64,000 bases of DNA from Arion vulgaris (Eukaryota > Mollusca > Gastropoda > Stylommatophora > Arionidae). The notes under the pieces were generated by a model. The model did not search any database, was not told the DNA's origin, and saw nothing but the letters and a program-made list of their open reading frames with translations. Both the position numbers and the translations under genes were made by a program. How positions within the stretch are numbered: position 1 is the first letter of the stretch; every line of letters starts with the position of its first letter. Below, one piece after another: positions 1 through 11,100 of this stretch. The DNA lies in assembly GCA_020796225.1 (NCBI GenBank), contig CM036756.1:47968363-48032362 (forward strand). The letters run 5' to 3'.

Positions 1-905
1 ATGTTAAACTGTCAAGGGTTTCAACGATGCTCCTCTTTATGTTAAACTGTCAGGGTTTCAACGATGTTCCTCTTTATGTTAAACTGTCAGGGTTTCAACG
101 ATGCTCCTCTTTATGTTAAACTGTCAGGGTTTCAACGATGCTCCTCTTTATGTTCAACTGTCAAGGGTTTCAACGATGCTCCTCTTTATGTTAAACTGTC
201 AGGGTTTCAACGATGCTCCTCTTTATGTTAAACTGTCAAGGGTTTCAACGATGTTCTTCTTTATGTTCAAATGTCAAGGGTTTCAACGATGTTCTTCTTT
301 ATGTTCAACTGTCAAGGTTTTCAACGATGCTTCTCTTTATGTTCAACTGTCAAGGGTTTCAACGATGCTCCTCTTTATGTTAAACTGTCAAGGGTTTCAA
401 CGATGCTTCTCTTTATGTTCAACTGTCAAGGGTTTCAACGATGCTCCTCTTTATGTTAAACTGTCAAGGGTTTCAACGATGTTCTTCTTTATGTTCAACT
501 GTCAAGGGTTTCAACGATGCTCCTCTTTATGTTAAACTGTCAGGGTTTCAACGATGCTCCTCTTTATGTTAAACTGTCAGGGTTTCAACGATGTTCCTCT
601 TTATGTTAAACTGTCAGGGTTTCAACGATGCTCCTCTTTATGTTAAACTGTCAGGGTTTCAACGATGCTCCTCTTTATGTTCAACTGTCAAGGGTTTCAA
701 CGATGCTCCTCTTTATGTTAAACTGTCAGGGTTTCAACGATGCTCCTCTTTATGTTCAACTGTCAGGGTTTCAACGATGCTCCTCTTTATGTTCAACTGT
801 CAAGGGTTTCAACGATGTTCCTCTTTATGTTAAACTGTCAGGGTTTCAACGATGCTTCTCTTCAACGATGTTCTTCTTTATGTTAAACTGTCAAGGTTTT
901 CTTTT
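1..905. repeat. 37/38-bp minisatellite, truncated by window edge
   Basis: About 24 tandem copies of a unit containing gggtttcaacgatgctcctc and tttatgtt(a/c)aactgtca. The period alternates between 37 bp (cagggttt) and 38 bp (caagggttt). Variant positions (a/c in gttMaac, ctcc/ttct) are shared between blocks of units. The array continues beyond the left edge. Reading frames of 62-144 codons inside it follow from the repeat unit. Confidence 0.95.
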
Positions 906-1199
906 ACATGCTCAACTTGAACACAGGACCTAGATTTTATCATCCGTCTCCGATAGGACTAGGAACTTGATCTTAACTACGCTGAGAACAGGGATCTCTT
1001 GAAAAATATCTCAATGGCTCCACGAGGGAGCAAACCGAGTACCTCTGGAATGAGAGGCAATCACTTAACCTATACGCTACAGAGACCCTGATTACCTATA
1101 GAACGAGAGACAAGCACTTAACCTATACGCTACAGAGACCCTGATTATCGATATTAAAGAAGACAGCGATCAAACAATGTAACTACTGTATAATACTTT
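906..1199. other. Spacer with a 53-bp duplication
   Basis: Nothing coding is recognised. A segment containing cacttaacctatacgctaca and gagaccctgatta occurs twice, starting at 1062 and 1115 (period 53), so this is a two-copy tandem duplication. Confidence 0.6.
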
Positions 1200-1530
1200 A
1201 AATGTGCTGACTTTCTTGCAAACAGGGCCCTGGCTCAAGCTGGCAGAAGTGTGGACAGAGCCGGTATCATCATTTCGGTACGCGTTCATTTATATGAATT
1301 AGCGCTGTCTTAGACACTGGAACGAGTGCGAGAATTAAGAGTTACGTTTGGACATGCTAAACAGTGTTGTCTTCATGGTGGGGAGAGAAGATATACTAAT
1401 CAACTGCTCATGGGTACGGTATGGCCGCTGCAGAGGAGGACAGAGCACGCATGGGAATGCCCAATGTGCCATGACGTCGATCACATAACATCACATAAGA
1501 TCAAATGTATAATATGGGAACAACAAATAA
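1200..1530 (+). mobile_element. LINE C-terminus (RNase H-bearing family), degenerate
   Basis: The + strand frame at 1326-1553 reads CLHGGERRYTNQ and later RRTEHAWECPMCHD. This resembles the end of the RNase H-containing LINE copies at 26544-27055 and 37529-37968, which read CLRGRMRGVFNQ and (in another frame) TEHLWVCPECND. The shared C-x2-C cluster after a TEH-W motif supports the same family. There are no intact domains here. The match is by eye and divergent. Confidence 0.5.
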
Positions 1531-1579
1531 AATACTTTTACAAAGTACGGTAACTCTAGCATAGCCGTTATAATGCGGT

Positions 1580-2205
1580 AGAAGAAAGAGAATAATGGCA
1601 ACTGACATAGCAAAAGGCTCACATAACATCCAAATAAACAATGAAGAACTCCAATATATAGAGAGCTACGAATATCTGGACTCAATAGTTAACAATAACG
1701 GTGACTGCTCCAAAAAGATCTCAACAAGATTGGCAATAGCAATCAAGAAGTTAAACACAATTAAGAACATGTGGCAAAGCACCAGCAAAACAGTAAAATT
1801 AAAATAATGTTGAGAACAAGCATTTTCCTAGTGGCTACTTATGGTTGCGATTCTTGGACCATTACACAAAAATTAAGAACGAAAATCCATTCCTTCGAAA
1901 CTAAATGCTACAGAAAGATCCTACGAATAACATGGACAGAAAAAAGAAAGAACACTAATGTCTTGAAAGAACTAAACGTTAAAGAGAATTGGCTGATAAA
2001 CAACAAACATACTATACAGAAAATTACATACTTTGGTCACATCAAGCGTCACGATGGTCTGGAGAGAACAATATTAGAGGGTAGGGTCCCAGGACGCAGA
2101 GGAAGAGGCAGATCAAGAAAAATATGGCAAGAGACAGAGTGAATTTCAGATGTGCTGCAAAGAGAGCAACGTCCTATAAAGAATACACACCATGATGATG
2201 ATGGT
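1580..2205 (+). mobile_element. LINE reverse transcriptase C-terminal fragment, frameshifted
   Basis: Two overlapping frames form one broken protein. 1595-1807 reads YIESYEYLDSIVNNNGDCSK and ISTRLAIAIKKLNTI. After a one-base frame change near 1798-1805, 1771-2142 continues with LVATYGCDSWTI, FETKCYRKILRI, YFGHIKRHDG and ILEGRVPGRRGRGRSRK. The order YLGS, GDC-KEI--R, YG-ESWT, CLRKIL, GH--R and EG---GRR-RGR is the signature of the post-RT region of many animal LINEs. The fragment ends near a short (ATG)n run at 2193-2203, which looks like a microsatellite-type 3' tail. It is a pseudogene in an intron or flank. Confidence 0.85.
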
Positions 2206-2879
2206 AAAGAAGAGATATATAAGGGCACGCCATCATAACTCTTATACTTGGAAAGATAAAAGACAAAAATATAATCACACAAGATACTTGTCTCTTATGC
2301 CGGGGCAGAAACTTGTCTCTTATGCCGAGGCAGAGACAAATGATACTCATATCTTGAAATCCATCACCCGTCCCACGCACGCACAAGACAACTCACGTTA
2401 ATAATGTGCTCCCCACCTGTGCTCCCCACCTCTCAGCATGTGAAACTGTATGTGTGTTTGTCTCTATAGAATTTGTGTAATGCGACTTATTAACTACCGT
2501 ATTGAAAAATACAATGTGGCTGAATTAATTTTTGCTCGTTTTTCTTCACTCGGCATGTGTATGTACAAATTAAGCTGCAGTGTGTTTTTTGCGATTTTTT
2601 TAACCAACATTTCATAAATGGCGTGCAACGACATTTTGTATATAAATGAATACACCTTTATCACAAGTTAGCAGCTTGTGAACGAAGAAGTTCAGAACCA
2701 GTCAGAACCAGTCAGAACCAGTCAGAACGATCATAATGCTTTACAGTCAATGCATAGCTAATTTTACAGCAAGATAAATTATGGAACAGTCTATAGCTAT
2801 CGGGCACATGGTCAATCGGGACCAAAGAAAATCAGCGCAGGCTGCAGAATTTGGTAGTTAATGTATTATATTAAACTTG
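2206..2879. other. Unassigned spacer with short duplications
   Basis: No gene is recognised. Small direct repeats include cttgtctcttatgcc twice (2288-2330) and gtcagaacca three times in tandem near 2698-2728. The rest is AT-rich and non-coding in all frames. Confidence 0.5.
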
Positions 2880-3104
2880 AACGTATATTTCGGTTAAAGT
2901 ATTCTTCCCATTGTATGTCTTATGATATCAAATATATTCATATTTCAGTTGAAGTATTCTTCACATTGTATGTGTTATGATATCAAATATATTCATATTT
3001 CCGTTAAAGTATTCTTCCCATTGTATGTGTTATGATATCAAATATATTCATATTTCAGTTGAAGTATTCTTCCCATTGTATGTGTTATGATATCAAATAT
3101 ATTC
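2880..3104. repeat. 55-bp tandem repeat, four copies
   Basis: Copies start near 2891, 2946, 3001 and 3056. Each contains gttRaagtattcttc and tgatatcaaatatattcat. The last copy abuts the target-site duplication of the SINE-like insertion at 3117. Confidence 0.9.
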
Positions 3105-3116
3105 ATATTAACTAAC

Positions 3117-3379
3117 CTCACATGTGGTGCCGGGGCTTGCTAAGGAGACAAATAGTAGTAGCACTGCGACCTATAAAGCATGTCGTAAGAGGCGACTGAG
3201 GTAGGACCTGGGAGAGCTACCCTAGCAAATAAAAAACATTGCAGAAATCGGATGTACTGGCCTATTTCTAAGCGCATAACTGGCACACCGTGCAATCGCT
3301 CTTAGGCTCAGATCACATACATATTACACAGAGCGGTTAACAAGTGGTCGATACGGAGCGTTCGAAGAAGAAGAAGAAA
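3117..3379 (+). mobile_element. SINE-like element with 12-bp target-site duplication
   Basis: A 263-bp segment starting ctcacatgtggtgccgg and ending in a (GAA)n tail is flanked by perfect 12-bp direct repeats, atattaactaac, at 3105-3116 and 3380-3391. A short element with a simple-sequence 3' tail and a target-site duplication is the pattern of LINE-mobilised SINEs. I see no convincing tRNA A/B boxes, so the head type is unassigned. Confidence 0.8.
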
Positions 3380-3391
3380 ATATTAACTAAC

Positions 3392-3695
3392 ATCCGACCA
3401 GGGCTAGGTTCTCCCTAGCGAATATGAGATCCTCATTCCACTAAACATTCTTATATATGTACATATCATAAATTATAACATATATTCATTCATAAATAAT
3501 TTCAGTTCTCTCTGCGGCATAAACACTCAAACACTTTATGAACCATTCGCATACATAAACAATCAATGAATTATTATGATTATCAGATACTCGAAAGTGA
3601 CACTCAGAATCGTGCATCCCATTGGTGCATACACACTAGTTTTCTTCTATCATCTGATGTCAAACTGGATGCTGAGATTAAATGATAGAAGAAAC
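3392..3695. other. Unassigned AT-rich spacer
   Basis: No gene, repeat or transposon signature is recognised. A frame at 3576-3974 enters the 57-bp repeat seed and is not a gene. Confidence 0.4.
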
Positions 3696-3812
3696 CTAGT
3701 CACGACAGAGATGAAGTGTCTACACAGAATGCTGGCAGTATCAATAAGAAAACTTGTCACGACAGAGATGAAGTGTCTACGCAGAATGCTGGCAGTATCA
3801 AGAAGAAAACTA
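3696..3812. repeat. Two-copy outlier of the 57-bp satellite
   Basis: Copies starting at 3696 and 3753 match the unit of the large array at 5411-8170 (ctagtcacgacagagatgaa, cagaatgctggcagtatcaa). One frame reads LVTTEMKCLRRMLAVSRRK, which resembles the LINE motif E-KCLRR(M/I)L--SRRD. The pair is separated from the main array by the Penelope-like remnant. Confidence 0.9.
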
Positions 3813-3829
3813 GCAAAGCATGTAATCAC

Positions 3830-5020
3830 AAAGTACTGTTGTTTTTACAATATTACAAAAACGATGACAAAATACAGCAACGTTTCGACCAACAAGGCCT
3901 TTATCAAGCAAACGAACAACAGGAGTGACAAATTTTTAAAAAATATATGGACGACTACATACAAACGTTTCTAATAAAAATCTGGAAATAAAAACGAATA
4001 ACGAAATAAATGTAACACAAATAACACACATAAAAACTAGAAATAGAAAAGAAGAGAAACAATGACAAATCAAGTAAATATATAACTTGAATACATGCAA
4101 ACATATGCCCATATAGATTACAAGGAATGGGAAGAGAAAGCACTAAGAAGCATAGGAATGTAATACATTGAGCCCACGTGGTCGCAAGGTACCATACAAC
4201 GAAATCAACCGATTCTGCAGAGCAAATCGACTGCGATCATCCGAGGAACATGATCTGATGGCTGTGACCTGGACATCGTGAGCTCCTAAATGGCCAGTAT
4301 CATTGAAATGGGTGGCTACAGGGTCACAGAGCATTGACGTATGTCGCGCAAGTGTTGGGCGAATCAGTCACTGAGCCTCTTGCCTGTCTCGCCGATATAA
4401 GCCTTGTTACACCGCTTACAGATAATGGCATAGATAAGATTACGGACTCACATGTGAAACCATCTTCAATAACAAACGTGGCTAAAGGAAAGATACAGTA
4501 CGCGTCTGTATCACATAAGCACACGTGTTGCAACGCCGACGGCCACACTGGACAGTGCCAAAATGAGTCTGGATATTGGACTTAAGGCGACTGTGTACCA
4601 ACATATCCTTAAGACTTCAATCCCGTCTGTAAGCCACCAAAGGATAGTTGGGGAAAACTGAACAGGTCTCAGGATCTGACTTAAGTATAGACAGATGACG
4701 GAATAAAACATTTTTCACCATTGAACTATGGGGGTGGAAAGTTAAGATAACATTACATTTCAGATCAGTAGTTCTAATAACAATGGCTGGAAAGAGCGCT
4801 GATGAAGCATACGTGTTTCGAACTCGAGCACATGGCAGTACAAAACTGAGTCTGCGATATTGGACTAAGCGACGATACATCAACATTCCATAGACTCTAT
4901 CAAGAATCACGTCTAGCACAAAATGGACAAATGACAGGTCCAAGAGACTGACGAAAGAAATGCAAAACTTCACAATGACTGGGGATGGAAAGTATAAGAA
5001 ACTATCTGCATCAGTAGTTC
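3830..5020 (-). mobile_element. Penelope-like retroelement remnant (RT C-terminus, GIY-YIG endonuclease, 3' region)
   Basis: Read on the - strand from 4973 down, the frame gives FHPHSSMVKNVLFRHL then FPNYPLVAYRRD, the end of a Penelope-type RT. After a frameshift near 4617 it gives QTHFGTVQCGRRRCNTCAYV, the Cys-rich linker. Another frame gives NLIYAIICKRCNKAYIGETG, which holds the GIY and YIG signatures plus a C-x2-C. Then come an in-frame stop and another shift, and PVATHFNDTGHLGAHDVQV to TLRPRGLNV, the distal part of the endonuclease domain. The 3' region contains a hammerhead-like core at 3880-3908. A second diverged copy of the linker segment lies near 4840-5020 (gagtctgcgatattggac against gagtctggatattggact). 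The element is dead. Confidence 0.85.
3876..3935 (-). ncRNA. Degenerate hammerhead-ribozyme-like motif
   Basis: On the - strand the core reads TTGATAA, A, GGCC, ttgtt, GGTC, GAAA, CG. GGCC can pair with GGUC as stem II, and the flanking blocks match the hammerhead CUGANGA and GAAA core except at C3 (to U) and G8 (to A). Penelope-like elements are known to carry hammerhead motifs. The same core recurs at 41600-41628. Activity is doubtful because of the two core changes, although they could re-pair as U3:A8. Confidence 0.5.
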
Positions 5021-5410
5021 TATGAAATGTGGAGCTGATGCTAGTGATAGTCGGAATATGATGCAGATACAGATCCCAGTAATGCCCTCAAGAAGAATAA
5101 GCACTCGAGCTCTAAAGATAGTGGCTACAGAGACAAGCATAGACGCGAGAAGGCAAGTCACGAAAGCCTTGAGAAGAGTTATGATAGTGAAAACTCGGCA
5201 TTAGCTAAATATCTGTGTAGACAGAGGATAGGTATAGGATCAATAATAGTAAGAATTACTACTAGTGATTACAGATAAACTAGAACTAGAAAGCATATAA
5301 TAACTTAATGAAGTAGAAGATAGAAACTGTCATCGCAGAATGTATAGTGCATAGACAGAGAAGATGGCATGTGCATCATGTAGAATACTAGGTGACAGAG
5401 ATAAATGTCT
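5021..5410. other. Unassigned spacer
   Basis: No gene or repeat is recognised between the Penelope remnant and the 57-bp array. Short reading frames here have no family features. Confidence 0.4.
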
Positions 5411-8170
5411 CGCAAGCAATATAGGCAGTATCAAGAAGAAACTAGTCAGACAGAGATGAAGTGTCTACGCTAGAAAATGATGGGCAGTATCAAGAAGAAA
5501 ACTAGTCATGACAGAGATGAAGTGTCTACGCAGAATGATGGCAGTATAAAGAAAGAAAACTAGTCACGACAGAGATGAAGTGTCTACGCAGAACTGATGG
5601 AGTAACAAGAAGAAACTAGTCATGACAGAGATGAAGTGTCTACGCAGAATGATGGCAGTATCAAGAAGAAAACTAGTCACGACAGAGATGAAGTGTCTAC
5701 GCAGAATGATGGGAGTAACAAGAAGAAAACTAGTCATGACAGAGATGAAGTGTCTACGCAGAATGATGGCAGTATCAAGAAGAAAACTAGTCACGACAGA
5801 GATGAAGTGTCTACGCAGAATGTGGAGTACAAGAAGAAAACTAGTCAAGACAGAGATGAAGTGTCTACGCAGAATGATGGCAGTATCAAGAAGAAAACTA
5901 GTCACGACAGAGATGAAGTGTCTACGCAGAATGATGGCAGTATCAAGAAAGAAAACTAGTCACGACAGAGATGAAGTGTCTACGCAGAATGATGGCAGTA
6001 TCAAGAAGAAAACTAGTCACGACAGAGATGAAGTGTCTACGCAGAATGCTAGGAGTATCAGAAGAAAACTAGTCACGACAGAGATGAAGTGTCTACGCAG
6101 AATGATGGCAGTATCAAGAAGAAAACTAGTCACGACAGAGATGAAGTGTCTACGCAGAATGCTGGCAGTATCAAGAAGAAAACTAGTCACGACAGAGATG
6201 AAGTGTCTACGCAGAATGATGGCAGTATCAAGAAGAAAACTAGTCACGACAGAGATGAAGTGTCTACGCAGAATGATGGCAGTATCAAGAAGAAAACTAG
6301 TCACGACAGAGATGAAGTGTCTACGCAGAATGATGGCAGTATCAAGAGAAAACTAGTCACGACAGAGATGAAGTGTCTACGCAGAATGATGGCAGTATCA
6401 AGAAGAAAACTAGTCACGACAGAGATGAAGTGTCTACGCAGAATGATGGCAGTATCAAGAAGAAACTAGTCAGACAGAGATGAAGTGTCACGCAGAATGA
6501 TGGCAGTATCAAGAAGAAACTAGTCACGAAAAGATGAAGGTTACGCAGAATGATGCAGTATCAAGAAGAAAACTAGTCACGACAGAGATGAAGTGTCTAC
6601 GCAGAATGATGGCAGTATCAAGAAGAAAACTAGTCACGACAGAGATGAAGTGTCTACGCAGAATGATGGCAGTATCAAGAAGAAAACTAGTCACGACAGA
6701 GATGAAGTGTCTACGCAGAATGCTGGCAGTATCAAGAAGAAAACTAGTCACGACAGAGATGAAGTGTCTACGCAGAATGCTGGCAGTATCAAGAAGAAAA
6801 CTAGTCACGACAGAGATGAAGTGTCTACGCAGAATGATGGCAGTATCAAGAAGAAAACTAGTCACGACAGAGATGAAGTGTCTACGCAGAATGCTGGCAG
6901 TATCAAGAAGAAAACTAGTCACGACAGAGATGAAGTGTCTACGCAGAATGCTGGCAGTATCAAGAAGAAAACTAGTCACGACAGAGATGAAGTGTCTACG
7001 CAGAATGATGGCAGTATCAAGAAGAAAACTAGTCACGACAGAGATGAAGTGTCTACGCAGAATGCTGGCAGTATCAAGAAGAAAACTAGTCACGACAGAG
7101 ATGAAGTGTCTACGCAGAATGCTGGCAGTATCAAGAAGAAAACTAGTCACGACAGAGATGAAGTGTCTACGCAGAATGCTGGCAGTATCAAGAAGAAAAC
7201 TAGTCACGACAGAGATGAAGTGTCTACGCAGAATGCTGGCAGTATCAAGAAGAAAACTAGTCACGACAGAGATGAAGTGTCTACGCAGAATGCTGGCAGT
7301 ATCAAGAAGAAAACTAGTCACGACAGAGATGAAGTGTCTACGCAGAATGATGGCAGTATCAAGAAGAAAACTAGTCACGACAGAGATGAAGTGTCTACGC
7401 AGAATGCTGGCAGTATCAAGAAGAAAACTAGTCACGACAGAGATGAAGTGTCTACGCAGAATGCTGGCAGTATCAAGAAGAAAACTAGTCACGACAGAGA
7501 TGAAGTGTCTACGCAGAATGCTGGCAGTATCAAGAAGAAAACTAGTCACGACAGAGATGAAGTGTCTACGCAGAATGCTGGCAGTATCAAGAAGAAAACT
7601 AGTCACGACAGAGATGAAGTGTCTACGCAGAATGCTGGCAGTATCAAGAAGAAAACTAGTCACGACAGAGATGAAGTGTCTACGCAGAATGCTGGCAGTA
7701 TCAAGAAGAAAACTAGTCACGACAGAGATGAAGTGTCTACGCAGAATGCTGGCAGTATCAAGAAGAAAACTAGTCACGACAGAGATGAAGTGTCTACGCA
7801 GAATGATGGCAGTATCAAGAAGAAAACTAGTCACGACAGAGATGAAGTGTCTACGCAGAATGATGGCAGTATCAAGAAGAAAACTAGTCACGACAGAGAT
7901 GAAGTGTCTACGCAGAATGCTGGCAGTATCAAGAAGAAAACTAGTCACGACAGAGATGAAGTGTCTACGCAGAATGCTGGCAGTATCAAGAAGAAAACTA
8001 GTCACGACAGAGATGAAGTGTCTACGCAGAATGCTGGCAGTATCAAGAAGAAAACTAGTCACGACAGAGATGAAGTGTCTACGCAGAATGTGGCAGTATC
8101 AAGAAGAGCAACTATCAGACAGAGATGAAGTGTACGCAGAATGTGGCAGTATACAGAAGAAAACTATCAG
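5411..8170. repeat. 57-bp satellite array (about 48 copies), LINE-like coding origin
   Basis: The unit is 57 bp (19 codons) and includes ctagtcacgacagagatgaa, gtgtctacgcagaatg and cagtatcaagaagaaaa. Two subtypes, atgAtgg and atgCtgg, alternate irregularly. The first kilobase (5411-6540) has many single-base indels. 6540-8090 is nearly perfect, and the last copies decay again. Because 57 is divisible by three, several frames stay open on both strands (for example 511 and 512 codons). One + frame reads VTTEMKCLRRMLAVSRRKL repeatedly. This matches the LINE post-RT motif EMKCLRR-L--SRRD, so the unit probably derives from a LINE. It is not a protein gene. Confidence 0.93.
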
Positions 8171-11100
8171 AAGAGAGAAGTTACGCAAATGTCGGCATAT
8201 CAAGAACAAGCATGCACAAGAGAAGTTCACAGACAGTGCATCAAGAGCAAAGATTACTCAACAGAGCGCAAGCTGCACCTCAAAAGAGCAAAGATTCCAA
8301 CAGACAGTGCACCTCAAAGAGCAAAGATTCAACAGACAGTGCACCTCAAAGAGCAAAGATTACCAACAGACAGTGCACCTCAAAGAGCAAAGATTACCAA
8401 CAGACAGTGCACCTCAAAGAGCAAAGATTACCAACAGACAGTGCACCTCAAAGAGCAAAGATTACCAACAGACAGTGCACCTCAAAGAGCAAAGATTACC
8501 AACAGACAGTGCACCTCAAAGAGCAAAGATTACCAACAGACAGTGCACCTCAAAGAGCAAAGATTACCAACAGACAGTGCACCTCAAAGAGCAAAGATTA
8601 CCAACAGACAGTGCACCTCAAAGAGCAAAGATTACCAACAGACAGTGCACCTCAAAGAGCAAAGATTACCAACAGACAGTGCACCTCAAAGAGCAAAGAT
8701 TACCAACAGACAGTGCACCTCAAAGAGCAAAGATTACCAACAGACAGTGCACCTCAAAGAGCAAAGATTACCAACAGACAGTGCACCTCAAAGAGCAAAG
8801 ATTACCAACAGACAGTGCACCTCAAAGAGCAAAGATTACCAACAGACAGTGCACCTCAAAGAGCAAAGATTACCAACAGACAGTGCACCTCAAAGAGCAA
8901 AGATTACCAACAGACAGTGCACCTCAAAGAGCAAAGATTACCAACAGACAGTGCACCTCAAAGAGCAAAGATTACCAACAGACAGTGCACCTCAAAGAGC
9001 AAAGATTACCAACAGACAGTGCACCTCAAAGAGCAAAGATTACCAACAGACAGTGCACCTCAAAGAGCAAAGATTACCAACAGACAGTGCACCTCAAAGA
9101 GCAAAGATTACCAACAGACAGTGCACCTCAAAGAGCAAAGATTACCAACAGACAGTGCACCTCAAAGAGCAAAGATTACCAACAGACAGTGCACCTCAAA
9201 GAGCAAAGATTACCAACAGACAGTGCACCTCAAAGAGCAAAGATTACCAACAGACAGTGCACCTCAAAGAGCAAAGATTACCAACAGACAGTGCACCTCA
9301 AAGAGCAAAGATTACCAACAGACAGTGCACCTCAAAGAGCAAAGATTACCAACAGACAGTGCACCTCAAAGAGCAAAGATTACCAACAGACAGTGCACCT
9401 CAAAGAGCAAAGATTACCAACAGACAGTGCACCTCAAAGAGCAAAGATTACCAACAGACAGTGCACCTCAAAGAGCAAAGATTACCAACAGACAGTGCAC
9501 CTCAAAGAGCAAAGATTACCAACAGACAGTGCACCTCAAAGAGCAAAGATTACCAACAGACAGTGCACCTCAAAGAGCAAAGATTACCAACAGACAGTGC
9601 ACCTCAAAGAGCAAAGATTACCAACAGACAGTGCACCTCAAAGAGCAAAGATTACCAACAGACAGTGCACCTCAAAGAGCAAAGATTACCAACAGACAGT
9701 GCACCTCAAAGAGCAAAGATTACCAACAGACAGTGCACCTCAAAGAGCAAAGATTACCAACAGACAGTGCACCTCAAAGAGCAAAGATTACCAACAGACA
9801 GTGCACCTCAAAGAGCAAAGATTACCAACAGACAGTGCACCTCAAAGAGCAAAGATTACCAACAGACAGTGCACCTCAAAGAGCAAAGATTACCAACAGA
9901 CAGTGCACCTCAAAGAGCAAAGATTACCAACAGACAGTGCACCTCAAAGAGCAAAGATTACCAACAGACAGTGCACCTCAAAGAGCAAAGATTACCAACA
10001 GACAGTGCACCTCAAAGAGCAAAGATTACCAACAGACAGTGCACCTCAAAGAGCAAAGATTACCAACAGACAGTGCACCTCAAAGAGCAAAGATTACCAA
10101 CAGACAGTGCACCTCAAAGAGCAAAGATTACCAACAGACAGTGCACCTCAAAGAGCAAAGATTACCAACAGACAGTGCACCTCAAAGAGCAAAGATTACC
10201 AACAGACAGTGCACCTCAAAGAGCAAAGATTACCAACAGACAGTGCACCTCAAAGAGCAAAGATTACCAACAGACAGTGCACCTCAAAGAGCAAAGATTA
10301 CCAACAGACAGTGCACCTCAAAGAGCAAAGATTACCAACAGACAGTGCACCTCAAAGAGCAAAGATTACCAACAGACAGTGCACCTCAAAGAGCAAAGAT
10401 TACCAACAGACAGTGCACCTCAAAGAGCAAAGATTACCAACAGACAGTGCACCTCAAAGAGCAAAGATTACCAACAGACAGTGCACCTCAAAGAGCAAAG
10501 ATTACCAACAGACAGTGCACCTCAAAGAGCAAAGATTACCAACAGACAGTGCACCTCAAAGAGCAAAGATTACCAACAGACAGTGCACCTCAAAGAGCAA
10601 AGATTACCAACAGACAGTGCACCTCAAAGAGCAAAGATTACCAACAGACAGTGCACCTCAAAGAGCAAAGATTACCAACAGACAGTGCACCTCAAAGAGC
10701 AAAGATTACCAACAGACAGTGCACCTCAAAGAGCAAAGATTACCAACAGACAGTGCACCTCAAAGAGCAAAGATTACCAACAGACAGTGCACCTCAAAGA
10801 GCAAAGATTACCAACAGACAGTGCACCTCAAAGAGCAAAGATTACCAACAGACAGTGCACCTCAAAGAGCAAAGATTACCAACAGACAGTGCACCTCAAA
10901 GAGCAAAGATTACCAACAGACAGTGCACCTCAAAGAGCAAAGATTACCAACAGACAGTGCACCTCAAAGAGCAAAGATTACCAACAGACAGTGCACCTCA
11001 AAGAGCAAAGATTACCAACAGACAGTGCACCTCAAAGAGCAAAGATTACCAACAGACAGTGCACCTCAAAGAGCAAAGATTACCAACAGACAGTGCACCT

